From contig JACKQL020000049.1 in assembly GCA_018296165.2 (NCBI GenBank), positions 186,001 through 250,000 of the forward strand: DNA of 64,000 nucleotides. Direction: 5' to 3'. This document shows positions 20,045-31,862 of the stretch, one piece after another. Within the stretch, counting starts at the first letter, position 1, and every line of letters starts with the position of its first letter. This DNA is from Termitomyces sp. T153 (Eukaryota > Basidiomycota > Agaricomycetes > Agaricales > Lyophyllaceae). Position numbers and translations under genes: made by a program. A model generated the notes under the pieces. The model did not search any database and was not told the origin of the DNA. It was given only the letters and a program-made list of their open reading frames with translations.

Positions 20045-22990
20045 GTGCCATCTGTGCTGGCTAGTCCCGGGGTTTGTCGGGATGGGGCGGGGCATCGCAG
20101 GGAGGGCTTCCGAGGTCCAGCAGGGGTGGTGGGAGTTCTCCAGTGGAGTTCCGTGGCATTTCAGAGTGTTGTATTGAGTTCGATTCTCAGAATTTCCGAC
20201 CAGGGGTGTAGGGGTTTCCTTTGGTCTGCGGCAGGGATGTGCGCTGTGTTGGTATTGGAGGGCGGACCTTCGAATCTTTCACAGGTGTCCAGTGGGTTTG
20301 GGGCTTTGGTCTTCTTGGCAGTGCAGTTGGTGGGGGGGATGGAGGTCTTCCCGTGATCTGGCCCTTATGCCGGCGTGGGTGGCAAAGGCGGCGGGGCCCT
20401 CTTCATTGGTGGGGGTCAGGTGGGCGAGATTTGTCCTTGTGGCATAGTTGGTCCGGGTCGAGGTCGTGTTCTGGAGTATTGCATCTGTGGGTGGCATGTT
20501 TGAGTGGTGCTTTGGTGTGCTCCAGAGTGTCGATGACCGAGGGGGCAGGATGCGGGGTGATCAGTCCCAACCAGTTCCTTTGGGTCTGGAGCCGAAATTT
20601 GAGGTTCCAGGTCATCTATGTGACATTGCTTTCCTGACCAAAGGTAAGTCCCAAGACGGACAGAGGGGTCTTACATATTTCTGACACTCCCTTGAATTTG
20701 GAGGTCTGTTGGAGTTGTGTTGGTGGATGTTTCTTTTGGGCAGGGGCAGCACGGGGGTTGGTTGGGGAATGGCTCACCTCAGTAGAGATGCTTTGGGGCT
20801 CGTTCCAAGGGTTGTTCCTTCCTGGGGGTTGGTGGTTCCTTCATCGGGGAAGAATTGGGTGGTCCCGGAGTCAACACAAGGGTCACTCAGTGGGGGTTTG
20901 TTGGTTGTGTTGGCTTTGGGGGAGGTGCGGGCGGAGGAAGGGGTCTGAGGTGCATTTTGTCGGCCCGCAGTTCCAAGTGCGAGTACCAGGGGTCCAGAGC
21001 TGATGCAGGGGTTGGGGTTGGGTCTTAACTTACAAGTGGGGTTGTATCGCGAATTGGAGGGGAAGCTCCAGTGTGGGGTTTTTTTGCGGAGCAGCGGAGT
21101 TGTCATGCAGGAGTGGCGGTGGCTCCTGGAGCTGAGCTTGGATGGGGGAAGATGGTTGTTCACAATTGTTGGGGGGTGGCAGGGAGGTCGGTCATGGGGA
21201 GGCACTGGAGTGGGACTCTCTGGGAGTCACGGCAGGGTTGAGGCAACTCTTCATTTGTGTTCCGGAGCAGCCCGGAGATTGTTGCAAATGTGGGGGTGGC
21301 AGTGGGGAGAGGCACCACTCACTCCTTGGAGAAGGCATCAGCAGCCTTTAGGGTACTCCGAGAGATTACTTTGCATGTGGCCTGCTTCTGGGTACTCCAG
21401 AAAGGATACTTTGTATGTGGCTCGCTTCTGAGTGCTCCAAGGATGTGATCCCTGTTTGATGGACATATTCCAGCATAGGGGCGGGATTCGGAGTGGGTGG
21501 TGATTTATGTTGCAGAGTTGGGGCTACCAGGGCATCGTTGTTGGGATGGTGCCATAAGTCCCCTTGATGAAATGTTGTAGTCGGAGTGGAGGCCCTGGAG
21601 TCATGTTGCCAGGGTCTGGGGCTGTGTTGAGGGGTTTGGAGGGGGTCAGAGGGGTGGGTCAGGCAGTTTTGGGCTGGCGCAGGGTTGTTTGGGTCGTCGA
21701 GCCAGGTGGGGGAGGTCCTTTAAGGATATCAGAGCATGGTGCCCTTTGGGTCATCAGGTCACTTGAGCGGCTGGTTGACGTGTTCTGGATGGTGGTGGGG
21801 CTTCTCCCTCCCTTATATGAACATGTCAGCGAGTTCAGAGTGCTCAGGGGAACTACTTCATATAGGGTCCTTTTTCCTATAGTTAGTTTAGGGTGGCTCC
21901 TATGCTGGGAGTTCCTTCATGGGAGGTGGCAGGGTCTGGTGGCAGAGTTTAGGTTTGGGGGTGGCATGCGGAGAGGTTCGGCGTCCAGGGTCCTCATTGT
22001 TGGGGGTTCCAGATTGTGTGGGAGAAGGTGTTGAAATAGCGGTGTGGTCTGGAGTTGTCCCTTGTCAGGAGTGGGGTGCCATGGTTCTCCTCATTAACTT
22101 TGGGGCTGTGCTTCAGGTGGCGGGGTGGAGGGTGCGTAGCCATTCTTTTCCTGACCATCTAGAAGCTTGGGGGTGTCTTGGTCTTGTTCCGGGGTTGTCG
22201 GGGTCGGGTCGGAGGTGTCAGGGCCCCTTTATTTGTTGGGCGGAGGTGACGGCCAAGTCAACTGAGGTCCGGAAGCAGGTTCTGGAGTTGGACCATAGCC
22301 TAGGTCTGGAGTTCTTGCTCTGTTGTTGGGGGTGTTGGGTCGAGCTTGATTTTGGTGGTTTTGGGGCTAGTTGTCAGAGGGCGTAGTTCCTTAGTGAGGG
22401 TCAGGTGGTCAATAGTAGGGTTTGGTGATGTTGTTGGTGATTAGTCGCATTTGTCAGTCTGTGGGGTTGCTAGAGGGTTGGTGGATCCATGGGTGGGCTT
22501 CAGGGAAGCATGTTCTCAGTGGTCTCATCGTGGCTGGCAATCCTTTGCACAATAGGTGACAGTTTCACGGTGGGTTGGTGTTATTGTGGGTCAGAGGGTT
22601 GGTGCAGTGCTGGAGACTTTGTTGCTCATTTGGTCGGATGGTCGCCAGGCTTTGGAATGCTGTTCTTTGGGTGATGTTGGAGTCAACTTTGTGCAAGGGA
22701 ACGGAGTTGGCGGAGAGGGTAAGGGTGGGGTGGGGGATGATTTGACAGTTTGCGTGAGGGGTTGGGGGTTGGGTGTGAGTTGGGGAGGGCGTCCGTGGGG
22801 GGAGCCATTGTATGGATGTAACCGGAGTGGAGGGGACATTTGGTGTCTGATCCGCGACTCAATGTGCCTCGGCAAATTGGGCAGAGCCATATGAATCATA
22901 AGGGTTTCCAGACATGGGTAGACCATAGATGTCAGAGTTATTTGATCATGTGTGTGGAGATAATGTGGGCATCACGGGCAGGGTAAGGTA
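20045..22990. other. A1 interior, G-rich plus strand, no gene recognised
   Basis: Almost 3 kb of strongly strand-biased DNA (plus strand rich in G and T). Long open stretches on both strands (for example 21564-22034 plus, 20774-21205 minus) reflect composition and have low-complexity translations. At 21346-21440 a unit of about 45 bp (gggtactcc...tgcttct) is repeated two to three times. A purine- and TATA-containing stretch at 19893-19905 (tatatatataattttt) follows the antisense gene. Confidence 0.5.
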
Positions 22991-23004
22991 GAGTCTTGAT
23001 ATTA
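22991..23004 (-). promoter_or_regulatory. A1 self-complementary primer binding site
   Basis: Immediately after the 5' LTR the minus strand reads TAATATCAAGACTC. Twelve of these bases (aatatcaagact) are the exact complement of AGTCTTGATATT inside the LTR (23676-23687 read on minus), which begins 32 nt after the first base of TATATAAG and so is the expected transcript 5' end. No TGG of a typical tRNA-primed site is present. This is the arrangement of Tf1/sushi self-primed elements. Confidence 0.75.
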
Positions 23005-24168
23005 TGTCAGGTTCTGCTGACCCCAGGGGCTCAGCTGCACTGGGCAAGTCCTTACTAGGCAGGCATGATCCCCTTGCACTGGTAACCGAACACTCAAAAG
23101 CATTCTGGGCACTGATGGCTTGTGCAGATAGTCGGTGGGATGTGATCTGGACAGGTCCAGGGGAAGTCCAGAGAAGTCGGATTGCAAGGAAACGAGACGA
23201 GCTTGGCAGGGTTCAGGCAGAAGACCATATGGAAGATTCGCAGATGCAAAGGAGTAGGCGGCTACACAATCAATGGAAGCAGAGCTGGGGTTTGATGGAA
23301 GATCAATTGGAGTTGATGGAGTCCAGGACCGAGTGAAGAGCGAGGTTTGGACCTGGTGGAAGAGTGTTGGGGTTTGTAATCGTAATCGCGGAGTTTGTGA
23401 GGTTGTTAAGGTTGGGGAAGGCTTGGGCACTATGGTCAGATGGAGTCACTGAGACAGCGTTGAAATGAAATGGAGTCAATATGGAACAAGAGTAGATTTG
23501 AGTGAAGGTACGAAACAATAACGAGAACGATTAACGAAATGGAGACAGAACAAGACCAGGAGACTGAGATAAGACCGGGAGACTGAGATAAGGCCAGGAG
23601 ACTGAGATTAAGGAAAACGAATCATGAAACACAAAACACAAGAAGGAAACAATCAGACCATAGGTAATGTTAAGCAATATCAAGACTAGAGTACAAAGAG
23701 CTACTCGACGTCTTATATACTGACTACCAGAGAACTTTGGAGTACATTGGTTGTGGCAGCGGGGCTTGGCAGAGCTCAACAGAGTGGGCGGGTGTCAGTT
23801 GCAATCGAGAGTCAGGCCGCGCTGATACATTGATGGGATCATTTGGGAATGCGGGTTGCCCCAAGGTTGTTGTGATACTCTGGAATGGGCCGGAGGAACC
23901 AGGGTGTTGAGTTGATGATGGGTGGCAAAGATTGGGAACAGCGGGGGTGGTTCTCGGGGTTTGGGAGATCCAGGGTAAGTGTCAGTGGCTGTGGGGAAGG
24001 TGTCGAAGTTGGTCAGGGGGCCGTCGGAGTTAGCCAGGGAGGCGTCAGAGTTAGCTGAGGGTGCGTCGGGGCTAATTGAAATAGGTGCGGGGCATGGGCA
24101 GAACAGTTTGGCAGAGCATTGGGAGGTTGCTGGACGATGTGCGGGGGTCCAGGGGGCGGGTCGTGACA
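23005..24168 (-). repeat. A1 5' LTR
   Basis: 1164 bp, left end tgtcaggttctgctgac and right end gggtcgtgaca. Differences from the 3' LTR are largely CG against TG/CA (ttctgc/ttccgc, gggcaagtc/gggcgagtc, gacgatgtgcg/gacaatgtgca) plus one 19 bp repeat unit fewer. TATATAAG (minus) spans 23712-23719. Confidence 0.9.
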
Positions 24169-24173
24169 GTGCC

Positions 24174-24978
24174 CCTCTGCCATACTGTCAATGCAATCCA
24201 TAAGAGAGGGGTGGAGTCCATCACAGAAGGTTAAGCAAAGTTGCAGACTGTTCAGACGTTCTGCCTGTTTGACTAAGGCACAAAAAGAGTCAATGTACTC
24301 ATCAAGTGATTGCTTCTCTTGACCATACTGGGTTCAGTCTTGAAGGGAAAGAGCTGCAATTTTGGCAGGGTCAAGGAGGAAGAACTCAGCTCAGAACTCC
24401 TTCTCAAACTCCATTCAGTCCAAGAAGCTCTCAACTCCTCCTAGGCATTGAAAGATACACAGCACATAGGTTGAGGCTTGGCCAGCCTTCATGTAAGAGA
24501 GAACTCAGGTGATTTTCAAGGCATCCAATGTGAAGGCTTCACCACTCAGCTGGATATAGGTGATACAGGACTGGAAGAAGCATTCTCCAGCCTTACAATC
24601 TCTGTCATAGACATTAGAGAGTGCAGGACAAGGGAGTTTGGAATGGAAAGCTGAAAGGTGTAAGCTAGATGCAGATGCAAAGTGTTCTGCAGCAGCTGGA
24701 GCCAAAAAGCCTGAGCTAGGTGCAAACACAAACCATTCTGCATCTGCTGGGGGCATGGGAGGTGTGGTAGGAGCAAGGAGGAGACATTCCAGAAGGGCTT
24801 GGAGAGAAAGGGAAACTGCTTCAGTAGTTTGAGGGAGTCTAATGAGTTCAGCTGTGTAAGAAGTAAGGGAGGCCTGGGTAAGCTGAACCTGTATCTTCAG
24901 GAACAGCAAACAACTCCAGGCATCATCCTGGGGGCTTGAAGCATTAGGGAGAAGTGCTGGAGTGGTTGGCTGGGTCAT
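24174..24978 (-). pseudogene. B1 gag N-terminal part
   Basis: The frame opens at 24978 with MTQPTTPALLPNAS, 117 bp inside the 5' LTR. It continues through a helical region and CPALSNVYDRDCKAGECFFQ, SCITYIQLSGEAFTLDALKIT to a stop at 24505. The next frame continues the gag core (homologous to B3 42.26-42.75 kb) to 24174 where A1 begins. B3 and B2 carry the same start (MSQPANPD in B3). Gag forms the particle; here the frame is broken by stops at about 24505 and by A1. Confidence 0.75.
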
Positions 24979-25080
24979 AGAGGAGCATAGGGAGCACTAA
25001 GACACTGATAGGGGAGAGACCTTTTGAGAAGCCAAGTAAAAGCTCAGGTAATCAAAAAAGGAGCTCCCAGACCAAATCTA

Positions 25081-25094
25081 GAGACTTGTTCTGC
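25081..25094 (-). promoter_or_regulatory. B1 self-complementary primer binding site
   Basis: After the 5' LTR the minus strand reads GCAGAACAAGTCTC. Eleven bases (agaacaagtct) are exactly complementary to AGACTTGTTCT within the LTR (25218-25228 read on minus). In B3 the same place (41868-41881, gcaggacaagtctc) pairs with agacttgttct at 41733-41743 with one mismatch, and B2 shows a decayed version (36401-36414). Confidence 0.7.
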
Positions 25095-25530
25095 TGTAAG
25101 GGTGACCTCTGGAGGTTGTGGCTCAATCACACAACTGGCAGAGGGAGATCCAAAGTCTATTCAGTATCTACAAGAAGTTCTAGAGTTCTAGCTACTCTGG
25201 CAGAGGGAGATCCAAAGAGAACAAGTCTGAGGATCCCCAATGCCAGTGTTTGGAAAATTTACTGGAAGTCACATGACTAAAGTCACATGCATTGACAGGT
25301 CAATGAATCACATGACCAATTGACTGGTCAGCCAGTCACATGACCCAAGGATGTACATTACAAGGGCAACACTTGTCTGAATTATTGACAGAGAACTAGT
25401 GCAACCTGAGGGCTAAAAACTAGGACCAATAGATAGGTAAAGGGAAGGAGAATGAAGGAAAACTATAGTGGAGGAAATCTGGCAAGAACTGGAGAAGGAG
25501 AAGGGGAAACAAGTGGGACATCCCCTTACA
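25095..25530 (-). repeat. B1 5' LTR
   Basis: 436 bp, left end tgtaagggtgacc, right end catccccttaca, flanked on the right by the target copy GTTTG. A TAAATTTT stretch (minus) lies about 37 nt before the inferred initiation block AGACTTGTTCT. Confidence 0.88.
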
Positions 25531-25535
25531 GTTTG

Positions 25536-25607
25536 CACTGTTCCATCAAATCCTGGTTTGGACTTAGGCCTGAACACCTGACCTTCCATGGTCACCACTG
25601 TGCCCAT
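25536..25607 (-). pseudogene. C1 gag first codons
   Basis: The minus strand reads MGTVVTMEGQVFRPKSKPGF from 25607 and is cut by the B1 insertion at 25535; the frame resumes at 12316. The homologous start in copy C0 is at 1198. Confidence 0.65.
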
Positions 25608-25728
25608 TGTGGAAGGTGTACTATGAAATTTTAACATTCTGATTGTAATTTGTGGCAGTGAACTTCTTTTCTCAGAAGTTTAGCTTCTAGCTCCACAAAC
25701 AAGTACATGCTCATTTGACTTAAAAAAA

Positions 25729-25944
25729 TGTGATGTTTCTGTTATGGGTTTGCGCAGCTTACAGTTCACACCTTATAAGTCAAAATCAGTTGATTGGTCT
25801 AGTCTACGAAGTATGAAGTAAGGCGCTGCCTTACGTAATTACAATATTAGTATTTAAAGGTAGCGTCACATCACGCTACTTAGCAATAATGTAAATAAAT
25901 TGATATACAGAGTATTGATACTGAGTAACGGGGGCTCCGTTACA
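25729..25944 (-). repeat. C1 5' LTR
   Basis: 216 bp between tgtgatgtttctg and gggggctccgttaca. It retains several CpG (ggcgctgcc, cgtcacatcacgc) that are TG/CA in the copies at 1321 and 58013, so it is the best preserved of the family. A minus TTTAAATA box lies mid-LTR. It abuts an ankyrin-gene remnant at 25951. A possible target copy (actcc) cannot be paired because the 3' LTR is missing. Confidence 0.78.
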
Positions 25945-25950
25945 ACTCCT

Positions 25951-26212
25951 CTCCACTGTGCAGCTGAAAAAGGACATCTTGCTATGATCAGGTTTCTTCA
26001 TGGCAAGGGAGCAGATGTAAATATTGGGTGTAAGATTCATTCAGACATATATTGCTGACAATTTGAGAGTTCCTGATCATAGCTCCCTTTGAATTCTAGG
26101 TACTTTCAATATTGACAAAACACTACTTCATTTTGCAGTTGAGATTGGACATCTTGAATCAGCCACGTTTCTTTGTGACAAAGTGGCAGACATTGATGCT
26201 GAAGGTGAGATA
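25951..26212 (+). pseudogene. ankyrin-repeat gene fragment, 5' end lost to C1
   Basis: Directly beyond the C1 LTR the plus strand reads LHCAAEKGHLAMIRFLHGKG followed by ADVNIG, a standard ankyrin repeat. A GT...AG intron (about 26028-26099, ends ttgaattctag) joins a second repeat, TLLHFAVEIGHLESATFLCD then KVADIDAEG, and a gtgaga donor follows at about 26204. The repeats keep a host-like spliced structure, so this looks like a host gene whose upstream part has been displaced by the element. The downstream exon is not recognisable; a short open piece to 26398 is probably intron or tail. Confidence 0.6.
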
Positions 26213-26531
26213 GATTTAAATGTTCATACTGTCTTGCAGTACTGGCTCACTATTGCACTGCACTCACATATGCATATACTCATCCATATGGTGATGATAT
26301 GGTTCAACTATTTCAATCAAAGAGTGCATCGAAGGGATAAGCATGTCAAGTCTCGGAATCCAGAGCTTTGTATCTTTGATGTGCATCAGGACTACTAAAG
26401 AACTTTCTTCCATCTGATGTTTACCTATAAGTCATCACAATGGTATAACAATATACTTGATATCCCAACATTACATATCCTTTCAATTCCAGAATCCAGA
26501 AATATGATTTTGATACTGAAGATGCATTTCA

Positions 26532-29063
<2,532 letters not shown>

Positions 29064-29171
29064 GGCTTAGTCACGTCGACGCGTCGTGGTTCCGTGACGT
29101 CACCACTGCGGGCCGGCGCCAACCCGCCGACGCTCGACGTCCACCCGTGACCTTGCACGCCCCGGTCCCCG
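29064..29171. promoter_or_regulatory. divergent promoter between SelO and Bsd2-like genes
   Basis: Only 108 bp separate the two start codons. The interval is GC- and CpG-rich (cgtcgacgcgtcgtgg, gtgacgtcac at about 29094-29103, a palindromic CRE-like site). No TATA box is evident. Shared bidirectional control is inferred from spacing only. Confidence 0.5.
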
Positions 29172-29693
29172 ATGCCCATTACTCACCTGCCGCGCAGTGG
29201 GCGCCGTGTTCCCAGCTCTGATGCGTCCTCGTCTCGCATCATAAGCGCAGGGACAGAAAACGATGATGTCTTCGCAAATGTCGTCGCTAAACCCCAGCAA
29301 GCGCAACCTCAGGTCGCAGCAGACGGAACCATCATTGTAGCTCCCGAAGAAACTACCCAGAGAGATGTTCCTCTCGTACCCTCTCCAGAATCTATTATAT
29401 TCTTCATCACTTATTATTCCCGCAGTCCTACGCAGACGCCCCAGCCGACGCAGTCCCCGCCTACTAGCAAAACTACCATCCACGCCCCATTCACTGACCC
29501 CGACGGCCCCATGATAATCGAAGATCTCCCCACCGGCAGTCCCTGGCTCTCCTTCACAAACCTCTTCATCTCCTTCCAATTTGTCGGTTTCCTCCTCACC
29601 TACCTCCTCCACACCTCCCACGCCGCCAAATACGGTTCAAGTCTCCGAGGTGACCCTGTCATCGACAGACAAGGCAAAGCCCACTGGAATTAA
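29172..29693 (+). CDS. Bsd2/Ndfip-like membrane protein, C-terminally truncated
   Basis: The unspliced frame is open for 173 codons. It shows the family's N-terminal DDVFANVVAKP, then TTIHAPFTDPDGPMIIEDLP, and one transmembrane segment FISFQFVGFLLTYLLHTSHA followed by AKYGS. Bsd2 proteins act as adaptors for Rsp5/NEDD4 ubiquitin ligase and normally have three membrane segments and a PPxY motif. Here the second and third segments are absent and no PPxY is seen; the tail after KYGS is unrelated. A likely intron starts gtaccc at 29376; acceptor 29425 would restore SYADAPADAVPAY but hits TAG at 29465, whereas acceptor 29435 keeps the frame open. It may be a truncated or dying gene. Confidence 0.65.
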   Translation: MPITHLPRSGRRVPSSDASSSRIISAGTENDDVFANVVAKPQQAQPQVAADGTIIVAPEETTQRDVPLVPSPESIIFFITYYSRSPTQTPQPTQSPPTSKTTIHAPFTDPDGPMIIEDLPTGSPWLSFTNLFISFQFVGFLLTYLLHTSHAAKYGSSLRGDPVIDRQGKAHWN

Positions 29694-30009
29694 ACAATAA
29701 CACTGATAGAGAGCAAATATAGATCACAAAGTCAAAGTAGGAAAACATTCGAAAATCGCGTTGATACTCAAATTCCCAAATGGAAGAGTAGAGAGCACGC
29801 GCGCTGGAAAGGTTGGTCACGGCCATTTGTGATAATTTGGATTGGACAATGATTACATCAGGTCGCCGACTTTATATTCGGACGAAAAGTTGAACTCAAC
29901 CTTCAACGTTTCAACACTCAACTGCTATTCGCGTACCTCTGCGTAGGTTCTGTTACTAGTCCATGCATGAGTCCATTGCTGATGCATTCCAAATTTACCA
30001 GACCTCGTC

Positions 30010-30421
30010 ATGCTCAGGATCGGAGGATATAACTTGTCCTTGAAAGATACAGTGACCTGGGCCCGTCGTCGCTATCCCAACCTTGATATATACGACGAAA
30101 GTCTGATCCCTAACATTATCGAGGATCATCTCGAATTCGCCGAAGGCTTGCAAGTCATTTGTACCGTCACTATACGAGAGAAACAGGAAGCTGTTCTACG
30201 TTTTCGTCACGCACATCGTGAAACATCCCTACGCGACAGGAACTCGCTTCGCGCATTTCCCTCTGGATGAGCACGCCATCTCGCTCAGAGAGAAGCTTTT
30301 TCTTTTGAAAGAGGATCGTGAGAAGCTGGAGTTCGTGACTATCTGTCATCCCACCGGTAAAGGAAGGATTTATGGCAAGATCTCCCCGAGTCTCATTTTG
30401 TCAATGATGAATTTGTTCTAA
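30010..30421 (+). CDS. small unrecognised ORF pair, possibly one spliced gene
   Basis: The first frame (30010-30270) begins MLRIGGYNLSLKDTVTWARR and reads well to LEFAEGLQV near 30155. The continuation that looks protein-like is in the next frame: YVFVTHIVKHPYATGTRF, FPLDEHAISLREKLFLLKED, then FVTICHPTGKG to a stop at 30419. An intron of length 3n+1 between about 30150 and 30190 (for example gtcatt...ggaag) would join them, but no perfect site is obvious. CpG content is host-like. I recognise no domain. A promoter-like tttatattcgg lies near 29871. Confidence 0.45.
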
Positions 30422-30640
30422 AATTTATGTTTGGCTCCAGACTTATTGTCAACCACCAAGTGCTAGACTTGCAAACCAGTATATTACAACCTTTTCGTAG
30501 CATGTTGGCAGTATCCATATTTTTTTTTGTTTTTTCATGTGTGAATAAAGATACCCATATATCGTTACCTTCAGAACTCACTGAGTCAGTTGAGTTTTGA
30601 CAACACACTGCCTTGGGTTGATGTCAACAGTTTCGGCATT
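30422..30640. other. 219 bp, nothing recognised
   Basis: An A/T-rich spacer between the host island and retroelement fragments, with a poly-T run near 30521-30535. It could hold the 3' end of the preceding gene. Confidence 0.4.
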
Positions 30641-31862
30641 TTCGGAGGCCTCTCGCCTTCATTCCAGTCCTAAGGCTGTCATGGCTGCAGTAGACCATCA
30701 GAGATGTGCTACAATGGGTATGCTGGTAGTAACCAACTTGGCATTGACTGATGCTGGATTGGTCATTACTACGAAACAGCCCATGGTGTACTCTGGGTCT
30801 ATGTGGAGGGCATTGACCCAGGAAGATCAAATTGCTCTTCAGCAATTCCAGAATGGTTATCTGGAGGACTTTGGGCAGTCCTTCATAGATGACCAAGGGG
30901 TGAAAGTGGGGGCAACAGAACAACCCCCATGAACAGTGATGGTATAGCCAAGGATGCTTGAGATCCTTGCAACTTCTGCTGCTGGAGGTAATCAACTACC
31001 TCCTGCACCAAGAACATCATGTAAAGTTCCATAAACTTTATGAGGTTGGTTGGAATAATCCTGTCCCTTAGCAACCATTGGATTGCTATATGTTTAGCTA
31101 CTCTAGCAGCTAAATGCTGTTGTGTTGAGGCCTTAGTGACCTCAACTTGGCTTTTCCAGAACACTGATATCCTCCAGCAGAGAAGATCATCTGAATTAGC
31201 CTTGCCATTTGTATCTGAGGTGTTACCAACATCCTCTGGAATTGTTTCAATAACTGCAGATGATCCACCTTCCCATGTGCTCAGAGTGGACCCAATTTGT
31301 ACTCATGCAGGGACCCTTGTCCTGAGAACCTCTCCATCCATACTCTTCAATGGAGTTTTTGAGAAGGGAGACTCTTGGTGTCCTCCTACAGTCACTGAGG
31401 AGGATCTGAGGCCTTCCACTCAGACTGGTGTGGGTGCTTATAAAAGGTTTTTCCCTTTATCTGCTAGCACAGACAACCCCCCCAGCTCTACTGTGATGTA
31501 GTTATGAGGTTCAGAATTCCAAGTTCTGAATCTCACACCAGTGAATCAGACTGGGTCTAAACTTTGACTAGATTTGGTGCTAATTGCACTGCAGTAAACA
31601 GTAATGCAAGTGTGCTCTCAGCACAGAATTAATAGTTAATCTAATTGTCATACCTACAACATTTGCGATGGTGCCTCTAAATTGCCTCCCCCTGATTAAG
31701 GAGTCTGGACAGAACATCAGTGGCCTTTGTGACCATGGGCATCTTGCATTCAATGTTAGTAAAACTGCTAGCACCACTTGTTGTGGGACCTATTATCTGG
31801 CTAACAGCTGGAGCAATGTTAGTTGCTGCCAAGGTGCTGACTGGGATCAATGCCCACATAAT
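30640..31862. pseudogene. C-family gag fragments with an internal inversion
   Basis: Plus 30690-30900 reads GLVITTKQPMVYSG, QEDQIALQQFQNGYLEDFGQ and SFIDDQG, matching the C1 block at 11.4-11.2 kb. Immediately after, from 31164 down to 30950 on the minus strand, comes QQHLAARVAKHIAIQWLL and FMELYMMFLVQEVVDYLQQ, matching the C1 block at 11.9-11.6 kb. In C1 both blocks are on the same strand. So one piece was inverted about its border near 30920. The minus stretch 31500-31250 continues the gag N-terminal region; 31500-31862 is poorly preserved. Confidence 0.6.

Larger units (their letters stand above)
17228..24168 (-). mobile_element. A1, long-LTR element with no pol, in B1
   Basis: A 6941 bp insertion is bounded by LTRs 17228-18416 and 23005-24168, with exact duplication GTGCC at 17223-17227 and 24169-24173. 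Minus orientation follows from the polypurine tract (gaagggggggtga, rc of 18417-18429) beside the left LTR and the TATA/initiation order in the LTRs. The 4.59 kb interior has no RT, RNase H, integrase or protease block on either strand, so it is non-autonomous (LARD-like). It is richer in CpG than the surrounding B1 sequence. It carries a disabled spliced gene on the opposite strand (18630-19826). Shared interior sequence at 48530-48915 shows that the interior belongs to the family. Confidence 0.9.
12322..25530 (-). mobile_element. B1, chromovirus nested in C1 and host of A1
   Basis: Both LTRs (12322-12731 and 25095-25530) begin TGT and end ACA, and the element is flanked by the exact 5 bp duplication GTTTG (12317-12321 and 25531-25535). 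Internal order on the minus strand is gag, CCHC knuckle, protease, RT, RNase H, integrase and chromodomain, the Ty3/gypsy chromovirus order. A1 (17228-24168) interrupts the gag; removing it and its extra target copy leaves about 6.26 kb. Many stops and frame changes make it inactive. A polypurine tract (agaggggtgatg on the minus strand) abuts the 3' LTR, and a self-complementary primer site follows the 5' LTR. Confidence 0.9.
8422..25944 (-). mobile_element. C1, Ty3/gypsy element split by three insertions
   Basis: C1 runs on the minus strand from its 5' LTR (25729-25944) through a gag start at about 25607, jumps B1 (12322-25530 plus target copy), continues 12316-10400, jumps the SINE (9452-10386), and ends near 8455 after a zinc knuckle and acidic linker. 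The join across B1 is seamless: the protein runs from FDGTVQT straight into APHELVDVATSHYG. The protease, RT and 3' LTR are missing, so C1 is 3'-truncated. The 5' LTR abuts an ankyrin-gene remnant, showing that it landed in or beside a host gene. Confidence 0.7.

Noticed and set aside
20045..22400. Long open frames with Gly/Trp/Val-rich translations
   Set aside because: Produced by G/T-rich DNA; no conserved motif, overlapping frames, and no splice structure.
17228..24168. A1 as an autonomous Ty3 element
   Set aside because: No RT, RNase H, integrase or protease motif found on either strand of the 4.6 kb interior.
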